A stretch of 64,000 nucleotides of DNA from Eikenella corrodens (lineage in GTDB: Bacteria > Pseudomonadota > Gammaproteobacteria > Burkholderiales > Neisseriaceae). Below the pieces are notes generated by a model. That model saw only the letters and a program-made list of their open reading frames with translations, searched no databases and was not told the DNA's origin. Each line of letters starts with the position of its first letter. Position 1 is the first letter of the stretch. Shown here one piece after another: positions 1 to 8,824 of the stretch. The translations under genes and the position numbers were made by a program. The stretch is taken from assembly GCF_900187105.1 (NCBI RefSeq), contig NZ_LT906482.1, positions 1,364,001-1,428,000 of the forward strand, in the 5' to 3' direction.

Positions 1-134
1 TCGATGGCGAAGGGGTATTGCGGGATGTCGCGGTCGTAGAGCCGCCAGGCTTCGATGTTTTGCCGGCGCACCCATTTGATGAGGTGTTTGGCGTTTTTAC
101 CCAGCCGGTTGGCAAAGGCGGTGATTTCGCTCAT
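1..134 (-). CDS. SAM-dependent methyltransferase (RlmK/RlmI-like), N-terminal part only
   Basis: The first 44 codons of a leftward gene whose remainder lies outside the window. The start ATG is at 132-134. The peptide begins MSEITAFANRLGKN and continues with the pattern W-x-x-R-Q-x-I-E-A-W-R-L-Y-D-R-D-I-P-Q-Y-P-F-A. That FANRL...YDRDIPxYPFA pattern is typical of the RlmK domain of 23S rRNA methyltransferases and of stand-alone neisserial relatives. An RNA methyltransferase acting on SAM is therefore inferred, but the SAM-binding and catalytic motifs are not visible here. A DUS (138-149) lies immediately upstream of the start. Confidence 0.6.
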   Translation of the reverse strand, partial: MSEITAFANRLGKNAKHLIKWVRRQNIEAWRLYDRDIPQYPFAI

Positions 135-628
135 GTGAGGCTACCTGAAAAGTGGAAAAGGAATACGGCTATTTTACGGTTAATTGCCCCGTCGCTCCAA
201 ACGGGCAACTGTGGCTTTCAGGTAGCCTTTTCGGTAGATAGGTGTAAATCCAAAGATTTTGCTTGACCGATTCCAAGCAAACGCCTAAGATGCCGCCTCT
301 TTTTTGTTCGAAGCCATCGTCTTCAGCCCCCGCAGTTTTACAGCTGCGTCTGTTTGCCGCATTTTGCGTGCAATCCTTCTCTGCTTCGCAGGTTGTCGCC
401 GATGCCACTCCAAGCGCTTTGCTTGCGACAATCTTTTGCGTAACCTCCAGCGGTTGCCCTCGTTTTCTTTGCTGCATGAGCCCGTTTTGCCGTACTGCCT
501 GTACCGTTTGCGGCCCGCCCTAGTGTTGAAAGCGAACTGACCCCGCCTCTTTCTGTTAGCGCATCCTTTTGCTTCGCGGCTGCCCGTTTTGTGCGGGCGG
601 AAAGTATTGTTGTCCTTTTTGGAAACAC
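135..628. other. Intergenic region upstream of rhlE, no gene recognised
   Basis: About 490 bases without a convincing gene. It holds a DUS at 138-149 and an opposing one near 217-229, which together could form a long stem. Several short open frames exist on both strands, but none has a ribosome binding site, a recognisable fold pattern or neisserial codon use. It may carry the promoter and a long 5' leader of the helicase gene; I could not pick out a convincing -35/-10 pair. Confidence 0.4.
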
Positions 629-1924
629 ATGACCATCCAATTCAGCGACCTGCTGCACGATAAAAACTTGCTCGCCGCCCTGCGTTCTGCCGGTTACATC
701 GAGCCCACCCCCATTCAAGTCCAAGCTCTGCCTGCCGCCATCGATGGCCGCGACATCATGGCTTCGGCGCAAACCGGCTCCGGCAAAACCGCCGCTTTCC
801 TGCTGCCCAGCCTGCAGCGCATCACCCGCCGCAGCGACAAATCCGGCAAAGGCCCGCGCATCCTCGTGCTCACGCCCACGCGCGAGCTGGCTGCGCAGGT
901 GGAAAAAAACGCCAAAATCTACGCCCAAAACATGAAATGGCTGCGCACCGTCACCCTGGTGGGCGGCTCGTCTTTCGGTTTTCAAATCAAAGCGCTGGCC
1001 AAGCCGATTGATTTGGTAGTGGCCACGCCCGGCCGCCTGATGGACCACATGCGCAGCGGCCGCATCGATTTCGACCGCCTTGAAGTGCTGGTGCTCGACG
1101 AAGCCGACCGCATGCTGGATATGGGCTTTATCGACGACATCGAAACCATCGTGGCCGCTACGCCCGAAAGCCGCCAAACCCTGCTCTTTTCCGCCACTTG
1201 GGACGGCGCCGTGGGCAAGCTCGCCCGCCGGCTCACTAAAAATCCCGAAGTGATTGAAATCGAGCGCGAAGACAACCAAGGCAAAATCGACGAGCAGCTC
1301 TTTTACTGCGACGACAAAAACCATAAAAACCGCCTGCTCGACCATATTTTGCGCGATGCCAATATCGACCAGTGCATCATCTTCACCAGTACCAAAGCCA
1401 TGAGCGAACAGCTGGCCGACGAACTTTATGAAAAAGGCTTCGCCGCCAACTGCCTGCACGGCGACATGCCGCAAAACTGGCGCAACCGCACGCTGATGGA
1501 TTTGCGCAAAGGGCGCATCAAAGTGCTGGTGGCCACCGATGTGGCCGCGCGCGGCATCGATGTGCCCAGCATCACCCACGTGATCAACTACGACCTGCCC
1601 AAACAGGCCGAAGACTACGTGCACCGCATCGGCCGCACCGGCCGCGCCGGCCGCCACGGCCTTGCCCTTACTTTTGCCGAAGTGAACGAATACGTGGCGG
1701 TGCACAAAATCGAAAAATACCTCGGCCGCAAGCTGCCCGAGTTCACCATCGAAGGCATGGAGCCCACTCGCAAGCGCAGCAAAGCCCCGCGCAAAGCCAA
1801 AGGCGGCGGTTGGAAACAAAAAGGCGGCCGCAAGCCCAACGGTAGCGGCAAACCCTTCGGCCGCCCCGCCGGCAATCCGCGCGGCAAAGCCCGCAAACCA
1901 GCCGCCCAAGGCCGCCGCGCCTGA
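629..1924 (+). CDS. rhlE: DEAD-box ATP-dependent RNA helicase, RhlE type
   Basis: A 431-residue cytoplasmic RNA helicase that unwinds RNA duplexes using ATP, probably in ribosome assembly or RNA decay. Helicase motifs appear in order: Q-motif region TPIQ (~27-30), Walker A AQTGSGKT (~47-54), PTRELA (~82-87), ATPGR (~132-136), DEAD (157-160), SAT (188-190), then in the second RecA domain the ARGID and HRIGRTGRAGR segments. A lysine/arginine/glycine-rich tail of about 50 residues follows, as is common in RhlE for RNA binding. The frame is open upstream to 569, but ATG 629 begins the conserved MTIQFSDL segment. Transcribed alone, with an inverted DUS pair downstream. The DEAD-box assignment is certain; the RhlE subfamily is likely. 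Confidence 0.9.
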   Translation: MTIQFSDLLHDKNLLAALRSAGYIEPTPIQVQALPAAIDGRDIMASAQTGSGKTAAFLLPSLQRITRRSDKSGKGPRILVLTPTRELAAQVEKNAKIYAQNMKWLRTVTLVGGSSFGFQIKALAKPIDLVVATPGRLMDHMRSGRIDFDRLEVLVLDEADRMLDMGFIDDIETIVAATPESRQTLLFSATWDGAVGKLARRLTKNPEVIEIEREDNQGKIDEQLFYCDDKNHKNRLLDHILRDANIDQCIIFTSTKAMSEQLADELYEKGFAANCLHGDMPQNWRNRTLMDLRKGRIKVLVATDVAARGIDVPSITHVINYDLPKQAEDYVHRIGRTGRAGRHGLALTFAEVNEYVAVHKIEKYLGRKLPEFTIEGMEPTRKRSKAPRKAKGGGWKQKGGRKPNGSGKPFGRPAGNPRGKARKPAAQGRRA

Positions 1925-2512
1925 TATGGTTGAACCATTTTTCCCCTGTTGGGCGAAGCGACACAGCAGGGGAAAATAAGTGTTTGAGCTATGGCCGGTT
2001 TGGTAGCAGCTGGCTGTCAATAATAAAGGCTACCTGAAAATTGGGAAGCGGCACGAAATTGCCGTATTGTTTTCAGGTAGCCCTTAGCTTGCTCGAGCGA
2101 TTGGCTTGTTTGCCCGGCTTACAGTAAGATAATTGGCTTGTTTGGGTGTAGCGAGAACGCTTCCCTGTAGATGAACGCTGTGTCGGGGAGACGCCTAAAG
2201 CCAAACCCAAAAACGCAGCTTTTCGAGCAGATTGCAAAACAGCCAATCTACGGCACATTGTGCCGTAAACGTAAACCGTGGCTAAAACACCTCATTTTCA
2301 CGGGATGGACTGGTTTCTATTTTGAACGGCGATACCGTTTGGGCTACCTGAAAAACAGATGGTGTTGCTGATGTTCGCTTTGCAGCAGCCCTATTGTTTT
2401 ACTTCATTGAGGCTTCGTTTTCAGGTAGCCTATTCCATTCTTTCCCCCAACCCTGCCGCTTGTTGCCGCAGAAGAACCGTTGATGAATATCACGAGTTAG
2501 GAGTGTAACCAT
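1925..2512. other. Intergenic region between rhlE and rluB
   Basis: About 590 bases. It holds an inverted DUS pair (2027-2083, a likely rhlE terminator) and a second, widely spaced inverted pair (near 2340 and 2418). The sequence between them shows no supported gene: the short open frames lack ribosome binding sites and family resemblance. The GGAG just before 2513 belongs to rluB. Confidence 0.4.
2027..2083. terminator. Inverted DUS pair after rhlE
   Basis: AGGCTACCTGAA at 2027-2038 and TTCAGGTAGCC at 2072-2082 can pair. The loop holds a smaller nested stem, CGGCA/TGCCG. Paired DUS acting as factor-independent terminators are well known in Neisseriaceae. Confidence 0.55.
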
Positions 2513-3490
2513 ATGAAAAACCAACGCGATTCTAATAAACGTAATCCGCGCCGCGCCGATGAAAAAGTTTCAGGTAGCCCTAAGCGCCAGCAGCGGCCGG
2601 AAGCGGAGAAAGCGCCGAAAACCCGCGTGGCGCGAGCAAAAAAGCTGGCAGTGCGCCCGGCCAACCAAAAAGTGCAGAGCCAAGTGCGCCGTTTGCAGGA
2701 ACAGCGTTCCGATTTGAGCGGCATCGAGCCGGTGCGCCTGCAAAAGGCACTGGCCGCTTCGGGCGTGGGTTCGCGCCGCGAGATGGAGGAGTGGATTCAA
2801 AACGGTTGGGTAACGGTGAACGGCAAGGTGGCGCAGCTGGGCGATAAGGTGCAGCCGGAAGACCAGGTGTTGGTGAAAGGCAGCGTGATCAAGCTGAAAT
2901 GGCCGGATCGATTGCCGCGTATCATTTTATATTATAAGCAGGAAGGCGAGATTGTATCGCGTGACGACCCGCAGGGGCGCGTGAGCATTTTCGACCGCTT
3001 GCCGCAGGCGGCGAGCAGCCGTTGGGTGGCCATCGGCCGTTTGGACATCAATACCAGCGGCCTGCTGATTCTCACCACTTCCGGCGAGCTGGCCAACCGT
3101 TTTGCCCACCCGAGCTTCGAAGTGGAGCGCGAGTATGCGGTGCGCGTGTTGGGCGAGTTGGGCATGGATGAGATGCGCCTGCTCACCAGCGAGGGCGTGA
3201 TGCTGGAAGACGGCCTGGCGCGGGTGGAACGCATCCACAGCCAGGGCGGGGAAGGCGTGAACAAATGGTATAATGTGGTGCTCAAAGAGGGGCGCAACCG
3301 CGAAGTGCGCCGCATTTTCGAGCATTTTGGCCTTACTGTAAGCCGCCTGGTGCGCACTGGGTTTGGGCCGATTGGTTTGCCCAACCGATTGAAGCGTGGG
3401 CAGTTTTATGAGCTGAACGCGGCGGAAGTGGCCTCAGTGATGAAATGGGCGGATTTGCCGCTGCCGGATAGCCGCCGCCGGCCTGGCTGA
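2513..3490 (+). CDS. rluB: 23S rRNA pseudouridine synthase, RluB family
   Basis: A 325-residue enzyme that isomerises a uridine of 23S rRNA to pseudouridine. Visible features are a basic, low-complexity N-terminal extension (1-70), an S4 RNA-binding domain (~73-120, R-L-Q-K-A-L-A...SRREMEEWI), and the RsuA/RluB catalytic segment G-R-L-D-I-N-T-S-G-L (~176-185) with catalytic Asp178. The later EGRNREVRRIFE motif (~275-290) is also family-typical. Start ATG follows a clear AGGAG. A DUS lies inside the coding N-terminus (~2569) and is translated as V-S-G-S-P. RluB is preferred over RluE/RluF because of the S4 domain and length; the exact target nucleotide is inferred. Confidence 0.88.
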   Translation: MKNQRDSNKRNPRRADEKVSGSPKRQQRPEAEKAPKTRVARAKKLAVRPANQKVQSQVRRLQEQRSDLSGIEPVRLQKALAASGVGSRREMEEWIQNGWVTVNGKVAQLGDKVQPEDQVLVKGSVIKLKWPDRLPRIILYYKQEGEIVSRDDPQGRVSIFDRLPQAASSRWVAIGRLDINTSGLLILTTSGELANRFAHPSFEVEREYAVRVLGELGMDEMRLLTSEGVMLEDGLARVERIHSQGGEGVNKWYNVVLKEGRNREVRRIFEHFGLTVSRLVRTGFGPIGLPNRLKRGQFYELNAAEVASVMKWADLPLPDSRRRPG

Positions 3491-3558
3491 TGGTATGCTG
3501 CCAATTAAAGGCTACCTGAAAAATAAATAGCCGCTTTCCCATTGTTCTTTAACGAGTT

Positions 3559-4299
3559 ATGAAGCAGCCCAACCGCATTGATTCCCAACCGGCGTTTTTG
3601 TTGTCGGCCACGCCGTGGCGCGAAACCAGCCTGCTGGCGGAGCTGTTTAGCCGCGATTATGGGCGGGTGGCAGTGGTGGCGCGCAGCGCGCGCAAACGGC
3701 AGAGCGAATTACGCGGCGTGTTGGTGCCGTTTGTGCCGGTTCAGGTAGCCTGGTATGGCAAGGAAGAGCTGAAAACGTTACATCGCGCCGAATGGCTGGG
3801 CGGCTGGCCGCAGCCGCAGGGTAGGGCGCTGCTGAGCGGGCTGTATGTGAATGAATTGGTGCAGAAACTCACTGCCAGGGAAGACCCGCAGCCTGCGTTG
3901 TATGAGGCTTTGCGGCAGGTGATGCGCACTTTGTGCACCGAGCCGAATCATGCCGCCGTGCTGCGCCGGTTTGAGTGGACATTGCTCACGTTAGCAGGCT
4001 ATGCACCGGATTTGCAGAAAGACAGCGCGGGCTGCCCGGTGGAAGCCGATCGGCAATACTGGCTACAGCCGGAACATGCGGTATTGCCGTTGGAGCAACG
4101 GCATAGCCTGACGCCGGCAGAAGTGCAGCCTGGCGTGGCGGTAGATGGCGATGTGTTGATTCAGCTGCAAAACGGCGAATTTACCGATACCTCCGCTTTG
4201 CAGCAGGCACGCCGGATTACCCGCCTGCTGCTGGATTTCCGCCTGCCGGAAGGGATTAAATCGCGGCAGGTGTTGCAGCAGATACAGGCTTTCAGGTAG
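3559..4299 (+). CDS. recO: DNA repair protein RecO
   Basis: A 246-residue RecF-pathway protein that helps RecR load RecA on SSB-coated single-stranded DNA. The N-terminal OB-fold signature is visible: FLLSATPWRETSLL (~14-27) and Y-G-R-V-A-V-V-A-R-S-A-R (~35-46), followed by the usual helical domain. Length matches the family. Position before pdxJ is a common arrangement in proteobacteria. The last codons TTC AGG TAG are the first nine bases of a DUS, so an uptake sequence supplies the stop codon. A second DUS lies inside the gene (~3738). Confidence 0.93.
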   Translation: MKQPNRIDSQPAFLLSATPWRETSLLAELFSRDYGRVAVVARSARKRQSELRGVLVPFVPVQVAWYGKEELKTLHRAEWLGGWPQPQGRALLSGLYVNELVQKLTAREDPQPALYEALRQVMRTLCTEPNHAAVLRRFEWTLLTLAGYAPDLQKDSAGCPVEADRQYWLQPEHAVLPLEQRHSLTPAEVQPGVAVDGDVLIQLQNGEFTDTSALQQARRITRLLLDFRLPEGIKSRQVLQQIQAFR

Positions 4300-4340
4300 C
4301 CTTTATCCTCCAGTCACATCATGTTTTGAGGAAAAACGAA

Positions 4341-5570
4341 GTGGATTTGCACAACACCGAACTTTGCCGCGTGCGGACGATTACTGCATTTATCAGTTTG
4401 AATAAAAATAGTAATTTATGGGCTGGTGTGTTGGAGGAAGCCAAGCGCCAATGCGACCGTTTGGCCGAGTCGTTTGCCCGGGCGGGCTATACCGTGCAGT
4501 CGGTACGGCTGGTGTCAAACCCATTCGGCGAATATTTGGATACCGAAAACGCGCAAACCGCCAAGCAGGGTTTGGCCCGTATCCAGCAGATTTTGCAGGA
4601 ATTGAATCACGGAAAGGTGATGCGTATCCGTTTTGCTGTTGGCGAGGCGGTAGGTGCGCACGAAATCGCCCTGCTGCCGGAGTTGATTCGCGATTACGGC
4701 GATTTGTGCAATGCCTGTGTGAATGTGGGCATGGATGAGAATGGTTTTTTAGACAGGCAAACCATTGAGTTGTGCGTGGCGACTATTCAGGAAATCGGCC
4801 GCATTACGCCGCGCGGCGAAGGCAATTTCAATTTCACGGTAAACTTCAATTGCCGGCCGCTGATTCCGTATTTCCCCGCCGGCTACCACCGCGCAGAGCA
4901 GGGCAACTGTATTGTGTTGGGCTTGGAAACGCCGGATTTGCTGGCCGCCGCCTTACGTGGATTAAATAATCAGCCGGCAGAGCATGCCAAATATTTTCAG
5001 GTAGCCTATTCGGCCATGCGCGAGGCGCTGCAATACCACATCGACCGTGTGCAGCAATGTGTGGCCGACACGCCTCTGGATGCAGGTTGGGCTTATGCTG
5101 GCATGGATACTTCGGCTGCGCCGTCAAAGAATTGTACTTCAATGGTGGAGCTGTATCGGCTGATGCGCGTGTCGTATTTCGGCACAGCCGGTACGGTGGA
5201 AGTATCCGCACTGCTTACCCGTGTGTTCAAGTCGCTGGAGCGGGTGCAGGCCGTGGGTTTTTCCGGCCTGATGCTGGCGGTAACCGAAGACGAAGGCTTG
5301 GCCGAGGCCACCCGCAAGCAACAATTCGATATCCGCTCCCTGCTCACTTATAGTAGCGTATGCGGTATTGGTTTGGATACCGTGCCGATTGCCGGTAGCA
5401 CTCCGGCGGAGAAAATTGCCGACATCATGTGCGACACCGGCACCATGGCCTTCCGCCTGAACAAACCGCTCACTGTACGCCTGTTCCCCGTTCCCGGATT
5501 GGAGGCGGGCGAGATTACGGCATTTGAGAGCGATGACTTGTGTAATTGTGTGGTGTTGGCAATACCTTAG
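4341..5570 (+). CDS. DUF711 (UPF0210) family protein
   Basis: About 409 residues, function unknown. The segments RTITAFISL near the N-terminus, FNFTVNFNC (~165-173), FPAGYH, and the C-terminal pattern DTVPIAGSTPAEKI...RLNKPLTVRLFPVPG match the DUF711/UPF0210 family, which is related in fold to glycyl-radical (PFL-like) proteins but has no proven activity. I chose GTG 4341 because GAGGAAAA lies at the right distance. A TTG at 4326 in the same frame would add five residues. It is shorter than the usual ~450-residue bacterial members. It sits between recO and pdxJ in the same direction. Confidence 0.75.
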   Translation: MDLHNTELCRVRTITAFISLNKNSNLWAGVLEEAKRQCDRLAESFARAGYTVQSVRLVSNPFGEYLDTENAQTAKQGLARIQQILQELNHGKVMRIRFAVGEAVGAHEIALLPELIRDYGDLCNACVNVGMDENGFLDRQTIELCVATIQEIGRITPRGEGNFNFTVNFNCRPLIPYFPAGYHRAEQGNCIVLGLETPDLLAAALRGLNNQPAEHAKYFQVAYSAMREALQYHIDRVQQCVADTPLDAGWAYAGMDTSAAPSKNCTSMVELYRLMRVSYFGTAGTVEVSALLTRVFKSLERVQAVGFSGLMLAVTEDEGLAEATRKQQFDIRSLLTYSSVCGIGLDTVPIAGSTPAEKIADIMCDTGTMAFRLNKPLTVRLFPVPGLEAGEITAFESDDLCNCVVLAIP

Positions 5571-5667
5571 AACGGCTTCGTGCAGATGGCACGCCGGTTG
5601 CTTAGTTACCTTTGCGGCGTGAGTCATGAAGCTAAATTGCAAAATTCGATACCCGAAAGGAAAGAAG

Positions 5668-6399
5668 ATGCTGTTGGGCGTTAATATCGACCACGTTGCC
5701 ACTTTGCGTAATGCGCGCGGTACGCGCTATCCTAGTCCGTTGGAGGCGGCTTTGGTTGCCGAAACTCACGGCGCGGATTTAATTACTTTGCATTTGCGCG
5801 AAGATCGCCGCCATATCAAAGATGCAGATGTGTTCGCCATCAAACAGGCAATCCGCACCCGCATGAATTTGGAAATGGCGCTGACGACAGAAATGTTGGA
5901 TAACGCCTTACAGGTGCAGCCGGAAGATGTGTGCATCGTGCCGGAAAAACGGCAGGAGGTAACCACCGAAGGCGGCTTGGATGTGCTGGCGCAACAGCAG
6001 ACAGTAGCGGAGTTTACGCAGCGATTAAATACTGCCGGCATCCGCGTTTCGTTGTTTATCGATGCGGATGAGCAGCAAATCAAGGCTGCTCGTGATGTTG
6101 GAGCACAAGCCATAGAGTTGCATACTGGCGCGTATGCCGATGCAACTTCGCATACCGTTCGACAAAACGAATTGTTGCGCTTGGAAGAAGCGGCATATTT
6201 TGCTTCGGAATTGGGTTTGGTGGTCAATGCCGGGCATGGTTTGACGATTCACAACGTAGCGCCGGTAGCACGGATTTTGCCGATTCGCGAGCTGAATATC
6301 GGTCATGCGCTCATTGCGCAAGCCGTGTTTTTGGGCTTGCCGGAAGCGATACGCCAAATGAAAGAAGAGATTTATCGGGCTCGGAGTCAGCCGGATTGA
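5668..6399 (+). CDS. pdxJ: Pyridoxine 5'-phosphate synthase
   Basis: A 243-residue TIM-barrel enzyme. It condenses 1-deoxy-D-xylulose 5-phosphate with 3-amino-2-oxopropyl phosphate to make pyridoxine 5'-phosphate, the last assembly step of DXP-dependent vitamin B6 synthesis. Seen: [17 protein letters not shown] at residues 3-19, [12 protein letters not shown] (~43-54), the ELHTGAY segment (~150) and NAGHGLT (~190), all diagnostic. The start is ATG 5668 behind AAAGGAAAG; the open frame extends 14 codons upstream without a better site. Downstream the sequence turns abruptly AT-rich. Confidence 0.96.
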   Translation: MLLGVNIDHVATLRNARGTRYPSPLEAALVAETHGADLITLHLREDRRHIKDADVFAIKQAIRTRMNLEMALTTEMLDNALQVQPEDVCIVPEKRQEVTTEGGLDVLAQQQTVAEFTQRLNTAGIRVSLFIDADEQQIKAARDVGAQAIELHTGAYADATSHTVRQNELLRLEEAAYFASELGLVVNAGHGLTIHNVAPVARILPIRELNIGHALIAQAVFLGLPEAIRQMKEEIYRARSQPD

Positions 6400-6497
6400 A
6401 TTTATTTAGTGGAATAGTAATTTCATTGTTTATTTAACAGATTGTTATTATTAATAATAATAAATATCTATAGTTTGAAATGATTAATGGGGTGTAT

Positions 6498-6893
6498 ATG
6501 GAAAAGTTAGATGCAAGGGGGTTTACATTAATTGAATTATTGGTGGCAATAGTGATTATTGCTGTGTTAGCTAGTATTGCTTATCCTTCATATGACGTGT
6601 TCATACGTAAGACTAGGATGGAGCAGGCAAAAGCTAGTATCATGGCGACAGCTCGTGATATGGAGCGATTCTATACCAAGAATAGAACTTTTAAGGGTGC
6701 ACCTGCCCCGGCAAGCACAGATTTTTTTGATATCGCATTTGCAGCAAGCAGCCCTGGGGCGGATAACTATGAGATTATAGCTAAGCCAAATAATAAAAAC
6801 CCTAATGAATCAAAAGGGTTGTATTATAGTAGTACCGCTGGTTCTTTCAGCCGTTGTGATAAGGTTGGTATGGATAATTGTGAACAATTCTAG
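6498..6893 (+). CDS. Type IV pilin-like (minor pilin) protein, AT-rich paralogue next to comP
   Basis: A 131-residue prepilin. The class III leader is short (MEKLDARG), with cleavage expected after Gly8, then FTLIELLVAIVIIAVLASIAYPSY: Phe+1, Glu+5 and the hydrophobic helix that both anchors the pilin and packs it into the fibre. The middle (~42-67, EQAKASIMATARDMERFYTKNRTFK) is very like the matching part of ComP just downstream. The C-terminal half differs and has only two cysteines (120 and 128) where ComP has four. The gene and its upstream region are clearly AT-richer than their neighbours, which suggests transfer or relaxed selection. It could be a minor pilin of the PilX/PilV/ComP class; which one I cannot tell. 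Confidence 0.8.
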   Translation: MEKLDARGFTLIELLVAIVIIAVLASIAYPSYDVFIRKTRMEQAKASIMATARDMERFYTKNRTFKGAPAPASTDFFDIAFAASSPGADNYEIIAKPNNKNPNESKGLYYSSTAGSFSRCDKVGMDNCEQF

Positions 6894-6968
6894 TATCTAA
6901 AATAGGTTCACTTCTATCTTGAAGCCGTTTATACTGTCTACTCAGTTACTTCCCTAAGGAGTGGCAGC

Positions 6969-7439
6969 ATGAACGGCTTATTTGTTTCCACTAGGCGCGG
7001 CTTCACACTGATGGAGCTGATGATCATTATTGCCATAGTGGCGATTTTGGCGGCCATTGCGTATCCTTCATACCAATCGTTTGTGCGTAAATCCCGTTTG
7101 GAAGAGGCCAATGCTGCTTTATTGGAAAATAGCCGGGCAATGGAGCGTTTTTATGCGCGAAACCGCACGTTTAAAGCCACTTCCACCACTTGGCCGGCGT
7201 TGGCGGTTAGCCAAACGCAGCATTTCTGTATTAAATTCCAAGGCAATGCGCGCGGGGTGCTGGGAGATAAATATACAATTAAAGCCGTGGCTTTTGATGT
7301 GAGTAAAGAGCCACGGGTTTTATTGATTAACCAAGATCAAACGGTACGGATTTGCCAAAGCAGCCGTAGCCGTTGCGATAATAAAGAAGTGTTTTCCGGC
7401 GGTAATAATATCGACCAAGAATGCGAATTATTGCATTAG
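6969..7439 (+). CDS. comP: ComP, DUS-binding minor pilin for DNA uptake
   Basis: A 156-residue minor type IV pilin. In Neisseria ComP is the receptor that binds DUS DNA at the cell surface during natural transformation. Prepilin leader ends at Gly11, then FTLMEL with Glu+5, and a hydrophobic helix to ~35. [26 protein letters not shown] (~51-76 region) closely follows neisserial ComP. Four cysteines (87, 129, 136, 152) sit where ComP forms its two disulphides, the hallmark of its DNA-binding D-region. AAGGAG lies just before ATG 6969. A TTCACT (6907) and TATACT (6930) pair with 17-base spacing may be its promoter. It should recognise the 12-mer seeded through this window. Confidence 0.88.
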   Translation: MNGLFVSTRRGFTLMELMIIIAIVAILAAIAYPSYQSFVRKSRLEEANAALLENSRAMERFYARNRTFKATSTTWPALAVSQTQHFCIKFQGNARGVLGDKYTIKAVAFDVSKEPRVLLINQDQTVRICQSSRSRCDNKEVFSGGNNIDQECELLH

Positions 7440-7468
7440 TTTTTTCTTTAATTAGAATTCAAATTTTG

Positions 7469-7789
7469 ATGAGCATTACTCTTTTATTACAACAAAAAAT
7501 TCAGAATGCCGATTACGCACGCATGATTCAAAACAATATTGCCTCTTTCAGCCCAGCAGAAACCGATCTGCTGGCTGAAATTTTGAGTGGTTATGAATTT
7601 GATGTGGTGCAGCAGCAGGCGTTGGTGCAGGCTGTTATGCAGCAGTCCCGTTTCGATCCGGATGCCTTCCACCAAGAGTTTGATGATGAAGATGTAACCG
7701 GCATTTGCCCGCATTGCATTAACCCGCCCATGCCGCCGTTACGTGATTATTTGGTGTGGCGTCAAACGCTGGCTAAACAGGCTACCTGA
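7469..7789 (+). CDS. Small protein of unknown function with a CxxC motif
   Basis: A 106-residue protein I cannot assign. It has an amphipathic, glutamine-rich N-terminal part and a C-terminal GICPHCINPPMPPLRDY segment whose single Cys-x-x-Cys could bind a metal or be redox-active. No signal peptide or membrane segment is seen. The frame runs upstream to 7421, overlapping comP, but ATG 7469 gives a start free of comP. The stop TGA lies inside a DUS (7779-7790), so the protein ends ...KQAT. It may share a transcript with comP. Confidence 0.6.
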   Translation: MSITLLLQQKIQNADYARMIQNNIASFSPAETDLLAEILSGYEFDVVQQQALVQAVMQQSRFDPDAFHQEFDDEDVTGICPHCINPPMPPLRDYLVWRQTLAKQAT

Positions 7790-7805
7790 ACATTTCAGGC
7801 AGCCT
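7779..7805. terminator. DUS / variant-DUS hairpin after the comP-linked small gene
   Basis: AGGCTACCTGAA (7779-7790) pairs with TTCAGGCAGCCT (7794-7805) over a 3-base loop, followed by a pyrimidine-rich run. The right arm carries one base change toward the AGGCTGCCTGAA dialect. The hairpin overlaps the stop codon of the preceding gene. Confidence 0.7.
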
Positions 7806-7847
7806 TCTTCCCTGTATAATCAAACAATAATCTTATTTGGAAAACCC

Positions 7848-8621
7848 ATGCGCATTATTTCTGCCAATGTAAACGGCATCCGTTCTGCCTATAAAAAAGG
7901 CTTCTATGAATACCTAGCAGCAAGCGGCGCCGATATCGTCTGCATTCAGGAGCTCAAGGCTCAAGAAGCCGATTTGGACGACAGCATGAGAGCCCCGCAC
8001 GGTATGCACGGCGTTTGGCACTGCGCCGAGAAACGCGGCTATTCCGGCGTGGCGCTGTATAGCAAACGCGAGCCGGATCGCGTGCAAACCGGCATGGGTA
8101 TTGCCGAATTCGATGCCGAAGGCCGCTTCGTGCAGGTCGATTTCGGCAATTTGTCGGTGATTTCGCTCTACCTGCCTTCCGGCAGCAGTTCGGAAGAGCG
8201 CCAGCAGCTGAAGTTCCGTTTCTTAGCAGCCTTCTACCCGATGCTGCGCGAGCTGAAAACCCAAGGCCGCGATATCGTGATCTGCGGCGATTGGAATATC
8301 GCGCACCAAAATATCGACTTGAAAAACTGGAAAGGCAACTTGAAAAACTCCGGCTTCCTGCCCGAGGAGCGCGAGTGGATCGGCAAAGTGATTGTCGAAC
8401 TGGGCTGGGTGGATATTTGGCGCACGCTCTATCCCGAAATGCCCGGCTACACCTGGTGGAGCCAGCGCGGCCAGGCGTATGCCAAAGACGTGGGCTGGCG
8501 CATCGACTACCAAATGGCCACGCCCGCCCTGGCCGAGCGCGCCCGCTCCGCCCATGTTTATAAGCAGGAGAAATTCTCCGATCACGCCCCGCTGGTGGTG
8601 GATTACGATTATCCGCTGTAG
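7848..8621 (+). CDS. xth: Exodeoxyribonuclease III
   Basis: A 257-residue AP endonuclease / 3'-5' exonuclease of base-excision repair. Seen: MRIISANVNGIRSAYKKGF at the start, the metal-binding QELKAQ (~33-38), GDWNIAH (~148-154) with catalytic Asp and Asn, WWSQRGQAYAKDVGWRIDY (~203-221) and a C-terminal SDHAP with the catalytic His. Length matches ExoIII-family enzymes. ATG 7848 begins the conserved core; the open frame upstream overlaps a terminator and is not used. Confidence 0.94.
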   Translation: MRIISANVNGIRSAYKKGFYEYLAASGADIVCIQELKAQEADLDDSMRAPHGMHGVWHCAEKRGYSGVALYSKREPDRVQTGMGIAEFDAEGRFVQVDFGNLSVISLYLPSGSSSEERQQLKFRFLAAFYPMLRELKTQGRDIVICGDWNIAHQNIDLKNWKGNLKNSGFLPEEREWIGKVIVELGWVDIWRTLYPEMPGYTWWSQRGQAYAKDVGWRIDYQMATPALAERARSAHVYKQEKFSDHAPLVVDYDYPL

Positions 8622-8698
8622 CGGATGCCGGCGTTCCGGTTTCTCAGAAATCCGACATGTCGGAAAACCTGTTTCAGGTAGCCCGCATCTTGCCCGGC

Positions 8699-8710
8699 AG
8701 GCTGCCTGAA
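8699..8710. repeat. AGGCTGCCTGAA variant uptake sequence
   Basis: An exact AGGCTGCCTGAA, the dialect described for Simonsiella/Alysiella relatives, among the AGGCTACCTGAA copies. Another exact copy is at 54124-54135. Confidence 0.6.
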
Positions 8711-8824
8711 AAGCCGATTGTTCATATTAAGCGTTTGATAATTTTGAACTGTACGCTTTCAGGTAGCCTGTAGTATCTGTTTCAGGGCTACCTGAAACCG
8801 AGAAAACCAACCCGAGGAAATACC

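Noticed and set aside
338-2020. 560-codon open frame on the minus strand opposite rhlE
   Set aside because: It lies antisense to a complete DEAD-box gene with all motifs. Its composition (Ala/Gly/Phe/His-rich) is that expected of an antisense frame in GC-rich coding DNA.
2171-2371. 66-codon open frame between rhlE and rluB
   Set aside because: No ribosome binding site, no family resemblance, and its end reads into a DUS.
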